From assembly GCF_902501965.1 (NCBI RefSeq), contig NZ_CABWID010000010.1, positions 124,001 through 188,000 of the forward strand: a DNA stretch of 64,000 nucleotides, read 5' to 3'. The stretch is from Collinsella sp. AK_207A (GTDB lineage Bacteria > Actinomycetota > Coriobacteriia > Coriobacteriales > Coriobacteriaceae). Shown here piece by piece: positions 28,611 to 39,244 of the stretch (its first letter is position 1; every line of letters starts with the position of its first letter). The position numbers and the translations under genes were made by a program. The notes under the pieces were generated by a model, which did not search any database, had not been told where the DNA came from, and was given only the letters and a program-made list of their open reading frames with translations.

Positions 28611-31600
28611 CTACTCGATGCCCAGGCTCGCGGCGTAGGCCTCGAGCGCCTTCTCGAAGCAGGCGAGCGGGGCGCGGACGGTACCGGCGCCAACCTGGCC
28701 GATGCCCGCCTTCTTGTGCGCGATGCCCGTGTTGATGATAGGCGTGATGCCCGTGGCGACCACCTTGCGGATGTCGATACCCAGGCAGGTGCCCTTGAAG
28801 TCCCACGTGGGGATGCTCCAGTTGGAGTTGTGGCCCACGCAGATCTTCTCCATCTCGTTGGAGATGTTGAGCGCGTCCTCAAAGCCGCCGGCGCCCACGA
28901 AGCGCGTGACGCCCGGGGCCGCGACCATGGCCATGCCGCCCACGCCGACCGTCTCCGTAATGGAGGAGTCGCCGTTGTCGGGGCAGCCGTCCTCTGCCGT
29001 AAAGCCGGTGAAGTACAGGCCGACGGGCGTGTTGACAGGAGCGGTGAACCACTGGTCGCCCAAGCCGGAAACGCGCACGCCGAACTCGTAACCGTTGCGG
29101 GTCATGGTGGAGACGATGGAACCCTCAACATCTTTGCGCACGTAGTCAACGATCGCCTTGCCGGTGGCCATCATCACGTTCAGGAAGAACTGGTCGGTAT
29201 CCGCCAGGAACTGGATAACGCGCTCCTTGGCCTCCTCGGAAGCGTCGGTGCGCACGATGAGCGGCGCGACCTCCTTCAGGAAGTTGAGCGTGGCGGCCAT
29301 GTTGCGCTGGTGGAACTCGTCGCCCTGGGTAATGGCGCGGGCTATGAGCACGTTCAGGTTGATGCCGCCGTGCGCGAGTTTGAGGGCCTTGGAGAGCACG
29401 GGGGCCAGCTCGTCGGCCATCCAGTGCAGTCGGTCGACGACCTCCTGGCTGTAGGCGCCAAAGCGCAACACCTTGCCGATGCCCTCGTTCATGGTGCAGT
29501 AGGCAACGGTGTCGTCGGCCAGATTGCGCACCACGAGCACGGCCATGTTCGCGGAGGTGATGCCGCCCATGGGGCCAACGGCATGGCAGTGGTGACAGGG
29601 GATGAACTCGACCTCGCCGGCCTCGAGCAGGGCGAGCGCCTCCTCCTCGGTCTCAGCCCAGCCCTCGAAAAGCGCCGCACCGATGCAAGAGCCGCGCATG
29701 GGGCCCTGCATGTTCTCCCAGGTGATGGGAGGACCGGCATGCAGCAGCGTCTTCTGCGCGCGGTTGAGCTCGGGGATGACGTCCTTGGCCACCACGACGT
29801 CCACCAGCTGCGGCTGGCTTTCGCGGAAGCGCTGGCAGATGCGCTCGTTAGCCTCGTCGATGCCCTCGACCTTGGCGAGCTCGGTCAGCAGGTGGATCAT
29901 CCGCTTGTTACCGCCGGCCATGGGCTTCCAGTTGTACTGGACGCTCTTGGCACCGTAGGCGCGCAGCGGCTCGTTGAAGCTCTCGACGCCCACGTTGATG
30001 ACGCGCGGCTTGGTGGTAAGGAGCTCCATCACAGCCTCGCTCGGCTCGGGCACGGGCGTGGTGTCCTTGACCTCGTAGGCCACGGTGCCGCGGTCCTCCT
30101 CGGTGTAGTCGATGCCCTTGAAGGCGAGCGCCAGGCGGACGGCGCGGGCGTTGCTGGACTCCATGTGAGCGCCGGCGTCCTCGAGGATCTTGATGGAGCG
30201 GTCGTAGTCCTGCGGGTCGTGACGGGTGCCCACCACGGTGCCGACGAAATGGACCTCGCGGCCCTCGGCGGCAGCAGCGGCCTTGCACTCGGCGATGACC
30301 GGCGCCAGCTCGGATGCCATATCGGGATGGCAACCGTAGCCGAGCACGCAGTCGAACAGGATGACGCCGGTGGTGTCCTTGGCAGCATAATCGCGCATCA
30401 TCTTGATGCGGACGTCGGGATCGATCATGGGATGCGGACGGCCCTGCGTGTACACGTCGTCACCCAGGTCGATGACATCGTAGCCGTCATGGCGCAGCAT
30501 GTAGCCGTCTTCCTTGATGATGTGGCCGAGCTCGAGCGCCTCGGTAATCATCATCGCGGCCTCGCCGGCGAGCGTGCCGCCGGAGTACAGGCCGATGACG
30601 GTCTTGTCCTGCGCGAGCGGCGTCTCCACCGTCTCGGTGAGCGGCTCGCAGTAGTTGGGCTTCACCGAGTCGCCGTTGGCCAGGTCCACGGCGATACGGG
30701 CGGCCTCCTCGAGCGTGTGCGCCAAATGGACCTTGCCCAGGTGTGCCTCGGGCTTCTCGCCGATGAAGATGGCGACCACGGGCTTGCTGCACTTCTCGAG
30801 CAGGTCGACCACCTCGTCGCGCACGGCGGGCGCGGGCGGCTTTGAGATGACGCAGATGACGTCGGTGGGATCGTGGTGCTCGAGCGCCGCGATGGCGTCC
30901 TTCACCGTGACGGCGCCGACTTTCTCATTGAGGTCGCGACCACCGGTGCCGATGGCATGCACGCAGCCGCCGCCCAGGCGGTCGATCACGCAGGTGACCT
31001 CCTGGATGCCGGTGCCGGAGGCGCCAACGATGCCGATGTTGCCGGGGTTGATGACGTTGGTGAAGGCCACGGGCACGGAGGACACCACGCCGGTGCCGCA
31101 GTCCGGACCCATGAAGAGCAGGCCCTTCTCGTGTGCCTTCTGCTTCAGGCGCACCTCGTCCTCGAGCGGCACGTTGTCCGTGAAGGAGAACACGTTGAGC
31201 CCCAGGTCGAGTGCGCGCTCGAGCTCGGGCGCCGCATACTCACCGGGGATGGAGAAGAGCGCCATGTTGGCGTCCGGCAGGAGCGCCACGGCCTCCTCCC
31301 AGCTTATGGCCTCGGCGGGACCGCCCGCAGCCTCCTTCTTGGTGGACAGATCGGCCAGGAAGGCCTCGGTCTCGGCGAGTACCGTGTCCATGATGGCATC
31401 GTCGTCCGTCTCCACCACGATCACCATGTCGCTGGGGCTCGCGGCGGCGGCCTCGGGCGTCAGCAGGCCGGCGGCGTTATAGATGTCCTTATTGGCATCC
31501 GTGCCCATCATGATCTGGCTCTGGATCACGTCATCCAGCGTATTGATCTTGTTGGTCAAGAGCATCAGGTTGATGGAGTCCTGATAGCTGTTCGGCTTGA

Positions 31601-31616
31601 TCACGGTCTTAAGCAT
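28611..31616 (-). CDS. fdrA: FdrA-DUF1116 fusion, probable oxamate carbamoyltransferase
   Basis: The protein has 1001 residues. Residues 1 to about 515 match FdrA, a succinyl-CoA-synthetase-like protein (MGTDANKDIYNAAGLLTPEA; MGPDCGTGVVSSVPVAFTNV; GIVGASGTGIQEVTCVIDRL). Residues about 550-1001 match DUF1116/YlbE (LLHAGPPITWENMQGPMRGS; FIPCHHCHAVGPMGGITSAN; WFTAPVNTPVGLYFTGF; GIDIRKVVATGITPIINTGI). In E. coli these are two genes. Together with DUF2877 they phosphorolyse oxalurate to oxamate and carbamoyl phosphate. The start MLKTVIKPNSYQ follows GGGGGAGA. It is the first gene of the operon, divergent from the PucR regulator. Confidence 0.9.
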   Translation of the reverse strand: MLKTVIKPNSYQDSINLMLLTNKINTLDDVIQSQIMMGTDANKDIYNAAGLLTPEAAAASPSDMVIVVETDDDAIMDTVLAETEAFLADLSTKKEAAGGPAEAISWEEAVALLPDANMALFSIPGEYAAPELERALDLGLNVFSFTDNVPLEDEVRLKQKAHEKGLLFMGPDCGTGVVSSVPVAFTNVINPGNIGIVGASGTGIQEVTCVIDRLGGGCVHAIGTGGRDLNEKVGAVTVKDAIAALEHHDPTDVICVISKPPAPAVRDEVVDLLEKCSKPVVAIFIGEKPEAHLGKVHLAHTLEEAARIAVDLANGDSVKPNYCEPLTETVETPLAQDKTVIGLYSGGTLAGEAAMMITEALELGHIIKEDGYMLRHDGYDVIDLGDDVYTQGRPHPMIDPDVRIKMMRDYAAKDTTGVILFDCVLGYGCHPDMASELAPVIAECKAAAAAEGREVHFVGTVVGTRHDPQDYDRSIKILEDAGAHMESSNARAVRLALAFKGIDYTEEDRGTVAYEVKDTTPVPEPSEAVMELLTTKPRVINVGVESFNEPLRAYGAKSVQYNWKPMAGGNKRMIHLLTELAKVEGIDEANERICQRFRESQPQLVDVVVAKDVIPELNRAQKTLLHAGPPITWENMQGPMRGSCIGAALFEGWAETEEEALALLEAGEVEFIPCHHCHAVGPMGGITSANMAVLVVRNLADDTVAYCTMNEGIGKVLRFGAYSQEVVDRLHWMADELAPVLSKALKLAHGGINLNVLIARAITQGDEFHQRNMAATLNFLKEVAPLIVRTDASEEAKERVIQFLADTDQFFLNVMMATGKAIVDYVRKDVEGSIVSTMTRNGYEFGVRVSGLGDQWFTAPVNTPVGLYFTGFTAEDGCPDNGDSSITETVGVGGMAMVAAPGVTRFVGAGGFEDALNISNEMEKICVGHNSNWSIPTWDFKGTCLGIDIRKVVATGITPIINTGIAHKKAGIGQVGAGTVRAPLACFEKALEAYAASLGIE

Positions 31617-31723
31617 CGCATCTCCCCCTTTATATCGAGCGCGTTTCGTGCTGTTGGCGGCGGCGCGAGCCCGGGTGATCGCACCGCCGCCGTGGTAGCA
31701 TCCATTCAACCATTCGGGATATT

Positions 31724-31739
31724 TCAATACATGTACTGA
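31724..31739. promoter_or_regulatory. Candidate operator between the operon and the PucR gene
   Basis: TCAATACATGTACTGA is a 16-base near-palindrome (core TACATGTA perfect, one mismatched pair in the arms). It lies in the 210-base divergent gap, 108 bases from the fdrA start and about 90 from the regulator start. It is a reasonable PucR site, but this is untested. Confidence 0.35.
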
Positions 31740-31832
31740 CCGGATAGCGAAGCGCCGCTTTCTTTTCCCGAAATGGAAATGACCCGATCTCGGCCATGCA
31801 GGTAAGGTTGAGCTGCGTGAAATGAGGTGTCC

Positions 31833-33464
31833 GTGAACGTCATCGAAACCCTACAGCTGCCCTCCTTTGAGGGAGCTCAGATAATTGCCGGTCGGACGGG
31901 CGTCGAGAACGAGATCTCGAGCGCCATGGTGCTCGAGGCGACCGATATCGAAAACTGGGGTAAGCGCGGGCAGCTGATCATCTCGAGCTTCTATGCCTTC
32001 GAGCATCTGAACGAAGCGCAGACCGCCCTGTTCTTCCGCACGTGCGCGGGCATTGGCATCGGCGCCGTCGCCTTCAAGCCCGAGCGCCTGATGGCACAGG
32101 CGCCGGAGCGCATCATCGCGCTCTGCAACGACTTCGACCTGCCGCTCATCCAGCTGAGCAGCCAGGTGAAGTACGAGCAGATTATGCTCGACATCATGGG
32201 CGAGGTGCTGGATTCCAACCTCACGCTGCTCAATCGCTTCTATGAGGTGCACCGTCACGTCATGGCCTTGGCACTCAAGCAGCCGTCCATCCCCTATGTG
32301 CTGAACACGCTCAAGAACACCCTGCACGCCGACGTGAGCTACCTGGATTCCCTGCGTGACCGCCGACTCTCCACCGACCAGGCGCGCACGCGGTTCTCGG
32401 GTTACTCGCTCACCCGTCGCGATCCCAACCCGTATCAGACGCACGCGTACTTCGACGCCAAACTCGTGTACGACGGTACCGCGGATGCTGAAGCGGGCCA
32501 AGCGGAGGCGCGGCGCTCCGAGCAGGCTCTGGCGGTTCGCATCCCCAGCTCCGATGGCGACGACTACTACCTCATCATCCATAACGGGGGCAGCGCGCTC
32601 ACGCCGTTCGACATCATGACGGTTGAGAACATCGTGAGTCTGTTGCAAATGGAGATCCTCAAGCAGAACGCCATCAAGCAGAAGCTGTTCTTCCAGAACA
32701 ACAATACCGTGCACGACCTACTGCTCGACCGCTTTGGCACGCACGAGCGCATCGACACAGCGCTCGCCACGCTGGGCGTCAACCAGTACCCCTGCTACGA
32801 GGTACTGCTGATTCGGACTTCGCTCGTTGATCCCACGGACACCGATCGCCTGGACGAGCTGCAGCAGGCTATACGCCGCCGCCTGCGCAGCATGTACCCC
32901 GGCATGGTCTACTTTGTGAACAACGACCGGCTGGTGTTCCTGCACAACTTCCGCAGCGCAGTCTCCGGCATCGACCTCGACGCCGTGCAGCGCGCCCTTA
33001 TGGAGCTGCATGCCTCCTCAACGCTGCCGCTCTACCTGCATTTGGCCGCGCTTTCGTCCACGCAGAACCGCTACTCGCTGGCGCGCGCGAACCACGAGGT
33101 CGTGAGCGTGTACCGGCTCTTCGACGGCACCACGCACGTGAACCGGAGCATCCGCTTCTCCGACCTGGGCGTGTATAAGCTCCTGCTGCAGGCGAACGAC
33201 CTCTCGCAGTTGGACGAGTACGTGGACGCGCGCCTGCTCGCGCTCTCACGCGAGCACGAGGAGCTGTTCCAGACGCTCGTGTGCCTGTGCGAGAACAGCC
33301 TGGACTACGCAAAGACCGCCGAGCAGCTCTTCGTGCATCCCAAGACCGTGCGCTACCGCATCGGGCGCGTGCGCGAGCTCAGCGGCATCGACGTCAAGGA
33401 TTCGGATGACTTCTTGCAGGTCATCTTGGCGTCCAAGATCATCGCGCTGGGACACGAGGGGTAG
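31833..33464 (+). CDS. PucR-family purine catabolism regulator
   Basis: The protein has about 543 residues. The N-terminal PucR domain is present (LPSFEGAQIIAGRTGVENEI, ATDIENWGKRGQLIISSFYA). The middle may sense a ligand. The C-terminal CdaR/PucR helix-turn-helix is clear: SLDYAKTAEQLFVHPKTVRY RIG, then LSGIDVKD. Such regulators activate purine or ureide degradation genes in response to an intermediate such as allantoin or allantoate. The start is a GTG: 31833 has GAGGTG five bases upstream, and 31827 (two residues longer) is possible. It is divergent from the fdrA operon, which it most likely controls. Confidence 0.88.
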   Translation: MNVIETLQLPSFEGAQIIAGRTGVENEISSAMVLEATDIENWGKRGQLIISSFYAFEHLNEAQTALFFRTCAGIGIGAVAFKPERLMAQAPERIIALCNDFDLPLIQLSSQVKYEQIMLDIMGEVLDSNLTLLNRFYEVHRHVMALALKQPSIPYVLNTLKNTLHADVSYLDSLRDRRLSTDQARTRFSGYSLTRRDPNPYQTHAYFDAKLVYDGTADAEAGQAEARRSEQALAVRIPSSDGDDYYLIIHNGGSALTPFDIMTVENIVSLLQMEILKQNAIKQKLFFQNNNTVHDLLLDRFGTHERIDTALATLGVNQYPCYEVLLIRTSLVDPTDTDRLDELQQAIRRRLRSMYPGMVYFVNNDRLVFLHNFRSAVSGIDLDAVQRALMELHASSTLPLYLHLAALSSTQNRYSLARANHEVVSVYRLFDGTTHVNRSIRFSDLGVYKLLLQANDLSQLDEYVDARLLALSREHEELFQTLVCLCENSLDYAKTAEQLFVHPKTVRYRIGRVRELSGIDVKDSDDFLQVILASKIIALGHEG

Positions 33465-33516
33465 CGGCTCCGTGGGCCGGCATTTTGCCTGGTGCTTGCC
33501 GCGAAGGGAGCGGACT

Positions 33517-34362
33517 ATGTCTTCTGACGTTGACGCCGTTGTCACCGTGCATCCGCCGCGCGCGGACGCTGATCGGCGCATCGCCGTGCTCTACCTGCAC
33601 GGCGGCGGCCTTTTGTACGGCGAGCGCGATGACCTGCCGACTCCGTACGTTCAGGCTCTGACCCAGGCAGGATATGAGCTTGTCTGTGCGGATTACCCGC
33701 TCTGCCCGGAGGCATCACTGCCGCAAGTAGTGGATGCGGTGTTTCGGACGTGGCACTCGGCAGTGGGCGAGCGTGCGCTCTCGGGCGAGCTCGACGGTTT
33801 CGTTCTGTTCGGACGCTCGGCCGGCGCGCATCTGGCGCTGATGCTCGCCCGCGCGATCCGTCAGCACGGTTTGCCGGCGCCGCTCGGAATCCTCGACTTC
33901 TACGGCTATCCGAGTTTGACCGATGCCTCCTTTGAGCGGCCGGCGAAAGCGTACGCCGCGCTGCCCGCCGTGGAGCATTCGTTTGTTGAGCGTTTTGCTG
34001 GCGACGAGCCCGTTACCTCCGGCCCGAAAGCGCTGCGCTACGGGCTCTACGTGTACGCGCGCCAGCACGCCGGTGCCTGGCTCGAGTTGCTCGGCTTGGA
34101 CGGCAGCTCACCCGAGCGCACGCGCGAAGCCTGGAACCTTTCGGCCGAGGAGATCGCCGCCTTGCCACCCGTCTTTGCCTGCGCGAGCACCGGCGATGAA
34201 GACGTGCCCTATGGCCTGGGCAAGCGCTTTGCGAGAAGCTGTCCGAGCGCCGTGTTCAGGACCGTCTACGATGCGCCGCACGATTTCGACCGCGACACCT
34301 CGCGCCCCGAGGGCATGCAGATGTACCGAGCGGCTATCGCCTGGATGGAACGGCTCGCCTAG
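33517..34362 (+). CDS. Alpha/beta hydrolase (acetyl-esterase/HSL-like)
   Basis: The protein has 281 residues. It has the oxyanion motif YLHGGGLLYGERDD, the nucleophile elbow FGRSAGAHLALMLARA, an acidic residue in STGDEDVPYG and the histidine in YDAPHDFDRD. Members hydrolyse short esters or amides; the substrate is not evident. The start MSSDVD follows GGGAGCGGAC. It begins 52 bases after the PucR gene and may be cotranscribed with it, although a link to purine use is only positional. Confidence 0.82.
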   Translation: MSSDVDAVVTVHPPRADADRRIAVLYLHGGGLLYGERDDLPTPYVQALTQAGYELVCADYPLCPEASLPQVVDAVFRTWHSAVGERALSGELDGFVLFGRSAGAHLALMLARAIRQHGLPAPLGILDFYGYPSLTDASFERPAKAYAALPAVEHSFVERFAGDEPVTSGPKALRYGLYVYARQHAGAWLELLGLDGSSPERTREAWNLSAEEIAALPPVFACASTGDEDVPYGLGKRFARSCPSAVFRTVYDAPHDFDRDTSRPEGMQMYRAAIAWMERLA

Positions 34363-34385
34363 CGCGCCGAGCTCTCGGTGCTGGT

Positions 34386-34411
34386 TTCGAGCGTCGATTT
34401 CGACGTCCAAA
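34386..34411. repeat. Dispersed 26-base repeat, copy 2
   Basis: The sequence begins TTCGAGCGTCGATTTCGAC and matches 22302-22327 at 23 of 26 positions. It lies 24 bases after the hydrolase stop, as copy 1 lies shortly after the menA stop. Confidence 0.6.
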
Positions 34412-34429
34412 CCACCGCCCGTAACGCGA

Positions 34430-34490
34430 GCGAGCGCTTTTCGACATCTTGAGCCCCCATACAAGGGCAGAAACGTCGAAAAGCGCTCGC
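34430..34490. terminator. Bidirectional terminator-like inverted repeat, 16-base perfect arms
   Basis: GCGAGCGCTTTTCGAC (34430-34445) and its exact complement (34475-34490) enclose a 29-base loop that can itself pair (GCCC/GGGC). It sits between the convergent hydrolase and PTS genes. The stem is long and contains TTTT/AAAA inside the arms, so it may act as a terminator in both directions or belong to a repeat family. Confidence 0.6.
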
Positions 34491-34521
34491 GATGCGCAAT
34501 CCTGAGGCCGGCGGTGGTAAC

Positions 34522-36432
34522 TTACAACGTAACGCGAATTAACTGATCCCCATGCTTGACCTCGCCCGGTTCGGCGCACGTCACGCCCTGAACGGAACCT
34601 GCGTTGGAGATGATGACCGGCGTGTCCAGACACACACCCTGCGCATCCAGAAACGCGCGATCCAGCTTGATGAGCGGCTGGCCCTGCGTAACGTCATCAC
34701 CCTGTGCAACGAGTGCCTCAAAGCCCTCACCCTTGAGGTTCACGGTGTCGACACCAACGTGTACCAGGACCTCGATACCCTCCGGCGTGGTAATCCCCAG
34801 CGCGTGCTTGGTCTTGAACAGCATGGTCAACTTGCCGGCAACGGGCGCGTACACCGTATCGCCCGAAGGGACCACGGCCACACCGGTGCCCAGCATGCCG
34901 CTGGCAAACGCCTCATCGTGCACCTCGAACAGCGGGATAGCCGTACCGTCCGCGGGCGCCTTGATATCCACGGCCACGACATCATCCACCGCACCAGCAC
35001 CAGCCGCGGCAACCACGCCGGCAGCAGCCCCGGTACCAGCCGCGTCCGCACCGCTCTCAGGCAGGAAGTCCCCCATCTCGTCCGGCGTGATGCCCCACAC
35101 GTAGGTCAGCGCGCAGCCCACCACAAAGGAGATGGCCATACCCACCAGGCAGAACGGCATGGGCGAGTAGCAGAGCGTGAAGATCGAGAAGATGTTATGG
35201 AACACATAGGCATCCATGGTCGCGCCAACCGCCGCGTTCCAAGCACCGCCCAGGCCACCGGCGATGGCGACCACGGCCATGAGGCGCTTGTAGTTCATAA
35301 CGAAGCCGTACAGGATGGGCTCGGTCACGCCGGCGAAGAAGCCGGTGACGAACGTCGGCAGCGCCAGGTCGCGGGCCTTGGAGCCGTTCTTGGCGCGCAG
35401 CACGCACCCCAGCGCGATTCCGATCTGCGCCCACACGGCACACACGGCCACGCCCTCGATGTAGTCGCCGCCCAAGGCGTCGAGGTTCTGCAGGGTGATG
35501 GGCGTGAAGCCCCAGTGCAGGCCAAGAATGGTGAGGTACGGGTATGCCGCGCCCAGCACCAGGCCGGCCGCGAACTTGGAGGTCTGGAACAGCCAGGCCA
35601 CGCCCGCAGCCACCGCGTCGCCCACGTTGTTGCCAAAGGGCCCGAACACGAGTGCGGCAAACGGCACCATGACGGCGAGGCAGACCATAGGCACCACGAA
35701 GTACTGCAGATCCTTCTGCACCACCTTGCGGAGTCCCTTGTCCAAGAAGCTATAGATGGTAGCAGCGATGAAGATGGGGAACACGGTGGAGCCGTAGCTC
35801 ACGGCCTGCAGGCCAATGCCCAGGAAGTCCGTGTTCTCCACGCCGATCAGGCCCGTAAAGTTGGGTTCCAGAAGCGCCGCGCCAATAGCCGCGCCCACGA
35901 AACCGTCGGCGCCCAGCTGCTTGGAGATGGTGAAGCCCAAAAACACCGGCAGGAAGTAGAAGCACGCGTTGCCGGCGGCAGAGAGCACCAGGTAGGTGGA
36001 GCTCGCATCGGAGAGCCAACCCAGCGTAGTGAGGAGCGTCAGTACGGCCTTAATCATGCCGGAACCGGCCATGAGCGGAATGATGGGCGAGAACGCACCG
36101 GAGATGACCTTCAACACCACGTCGAGCGGCTTCTGCTTCGAGGCGTCACCGCCGTCTGCAGAATTGCCGTCCGCGGCAACCTCCGCCTGGTCCATGGCGG
36201 CGAGCACGGCGTCGTAGTAGTCCGTCACGGCCGGGCCGATGACGATCTGGTACTGACCGCCGCTTTCCACCACCTTGAGCACATAGCTCAGAGCCTTGAT
36301 CTTCTCAGTCTCGGCCTTGCCGGAATCCTTGAGCTCAAAACGCAGCCGCGTCACGCAGTGCGCCAGCGTGCGGACGTTCGCCGCACCACCAACGAGCTCC
36401 AGAATCTCCTTCCCTTCAGATTCGTAAGCCAT
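34522..36432 (-). CDS. bglP: PTS beta-glucoside transporter, fused EIIBCA
   Basis: The protein has 636 residues. Order: EIIB (1-85, phosphocysteine Cys26 in TLAHCVTRLRFEL), EIIC (about 105-460, some ten membrane segments), an Ala/Gly-rich linker (about 460-490), and EIIA (about 500-636, phosphohistidine about 558 in EVLVHVGVDTVNLKGEGF). It imports and phosphorylates aryl- or alkyl-beta-glucosides or cellobiose-like sugars at the membrane. The start follows AGGAAAGGAGG. It lies 24 bases after the phospho-beta-glucosidase gene in one operon. Confidence 0.95.
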   Translation of the reverse strand: MAYESEGKEILELVGGAANVRTLAHCVTRLRFELKDSGKAETEKIKALSYVLKVVESGGQYQIVIGPAVTDYYDAVLAAMDQAEVAADGNSADGGDASKQKPLDVVLKVISGAFSPIIPLMAGSGMIKAVLTLLTTLGWLSDASSTYLVLSAAGNACFYFLPVFLGFTISKQLGADGFVGAAIGAALLEPNFTGLIGVENTDFLGIGLQAVSYGSTVFPIFIAATIYSFLDKGLRKVVQKDLQYFVVPMVCLAVMVPFAALVFGPFGNNVGDAVAAGVAWLFQTSKFAAGLVLGAAYPYLTILGLHWGFTPITLQNLDALGGDYIEGVAVCAVWAQIGIALGCVLRAKNGSKARDLALPTFVTGFFAGVTEPILYGFVMNYKRLMAVVAIAGGLGGAWNAAVGATMDAYVFHNIFSIFTLCYSPMPFCLVGMAISFVVGCALTYVWGITPDEMGDFLPESGADAAGTGAAAGVVAAAGAGAVDDVVAVDIKAPADGTAIPLFEVHDEAFASGMLGTGVAVVPSGDTVYAPVAGKLTMLFKTKHALGITTPEGIEVLVHVGVDTVNLKGEGFEALVAQGDDVTQGQPLIKLDRAFLDAQGVCLDTPVIISNAGSVQGVTCAEPGEVKHGDQLIRVTL

Positions 36433-36456
36433 CGTGGCCTCCTTTCCTCCTGACCG

Positions 36457-37935
<1,479 letters not shown>

Positions 37936-38002
37936 TTATGCAAGCGAGGGAACGAGTGCGCAGGTCAGGACCGCTAAGTTGGTGCAATGCAACGAACTTC
38001 GG

Positions 38003-38035
38003 AAAAAAAGGGCCGCACGCGTGTAACGATGCGGC
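38003..38035 (-). terminator. Rho-independent terminator of the RpiR gene
   Basis: On the minus strand GCCGCA-N12-TGCGGC is followed by CC and seven T (38003-38009). It separates the regulator transcript from the bglA-bglP operon, so those genes need their own promoter in 37894-38002. Confidence 0.8.
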
Positions 38036-38145
38036 TAATCTGCGAATGGCTTGTTTTTGGCAGGTTAACGGTCGTGTTTGGGTGAGCGGGAGGGATGGAC
38101 GGCGGGTTTGCGGGAGCGGGCGGACACGGGTGCAGGGCCGAGTGC

Positions 38146-39027
38146 CTAATCGGCGGTGGTTTCGGCCGCATCCGTGGCCGTGCCGGGTACCGCACGGTCG
38201 AGCTCGCTGTAGTAGAGCTCGTCGTAGGCGTTGTTCAGCGTGCGGACGCGCTTGGTATCGTTGGCGTAGAGCATCACGAACAGCACGTCGAACAGGTACT
38301 TTGCCGCCGCACCAAAAACCAGGTCGCCAAAGCGACCGATCTCGGGATAGTAGAACCCCTCGAGCACATGGTCGCAGGCATGGGCCAGCGGCGAATCGAG
38401 GTTGGCCGTGAGCGCGATCGTCGACACGCCGCGGTGCCTGAAGAGACGACCAGCCGTCAGGATGGTGTTGTCCGTGCCGGACTTGCTGATGAGGAAGGCA
38501 GCGTGGGACTCCGGCGGATCGAGGGCCAGAAACGTCATCTTGTCCAGGTCATCGTAGATGGTGCAGATGCGACCCGTGTAGAAGAAGTTGTGGGAGGCGT
38601 AGCGCGCCATCTCGGCGTTGGCATCCGTGGCCAGAATGTCGATGTAGCGCGCATCCACCAGGCGCCGGGTGATCTCCTCCAGTGCAGCGGAAGAGGCAGC
38701 GCGGCGCGTCTCGTCGATGACCTGCGCCTCGAGCGAAGCGATCTTGTTCATTGCCCCGAGCGCCGTCTCGCCGTCCACAATCATGGTGTTGGTGAAGTCC
38801 GCGCTCTTGAGCTCGAGAACGATGTTCACCTTGAAGTCGTTGTAGTTCTCGAAGCCCAACTTGCGGCAGAGCCGCAACACGGCCGTGGCAGAGGTGAAGG
38901 TACGCCTGGCAAGCTCGCGCGACGAGATGTGCGCGCACTCCTCCGGATGCTCCAGCATGTAGCGAGCGATGGCGCGCTCCGTCTCGCTGAAGCGCTTCGC
39001 GTCCCTGATTCGTTCAAACGTACCCAC
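38146..39027 (-). CDS. RpiR-family regulator, probably of the beta-glucoside operon
   Basis: The protein has 293 residues. The N-terminal helix-turn-helix (about 1-77) has ISSRELARRTFTSATAVLRL CRKLGF; the C-terminal SIS domain (about 115-260) has FLISKSGTDNTILTAGRLF and ALTANLDSPLAHACDHVLEG. RpiR proteins bind sugar phosphates through the SIS domain. I choose the GTG at 39027 (V-GTFERIRDAK) because GGAGGTGG lies just upstream; upstream ATG codons add an unlikely Cys/Gly-rich stretch. It lies before bglA-bglP on the same strand. Confidence 0.88.
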   Translation of the reverse strand: MGTFERIRDAKRFSETERAIARYMLEHPEECAHISSRELARRTFTSATAVLRLCRKLGFENYNDFKVNIVLELKSADFTNTMIVDGETALGAMNKIASLEAQVIDETRRAASSAALEEITRRLVDARYIDILATDANAEMARYASHNFFYTGRICTIYDDLDKMTFLALDPPESHAAFLISKSGTDNTILTAGRLFRHRGVSTIALTANLDSPLAHACDHVLEGFYYPEIGRFGDLVFGAAAKYLFDVLFVMLYANDTKRVRTLNNAYDELYYSELDRAVPGTATDAAETTAD

Positions 39028-39244
39028 AGAACCACCTCCATCCCCCGAGTGTACCGGAACCAGACGGAGACAGGAGGTCCCCACGCCCCAAACGAAGAAA
39101 CCTGGGACGTTTGTGTACCAGCAACCCCCACAAACCTGCCGGCAGCCCCAGGCACCCCGATTTCGCCCGACGCGATGACGCATAGGCCTTAGGGCCATGC
39201 GCCTGAGCACGAGGGCGAAAGCTGGGTGCCTGGGGCCTCCGTCG

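Noticed and set aside
28521-30845. A 774-codon plus-strand frame opposite the FdrA-DUF1116 gene
   Set aside because: Same reason: an antisense shadow of a high-GC gene.
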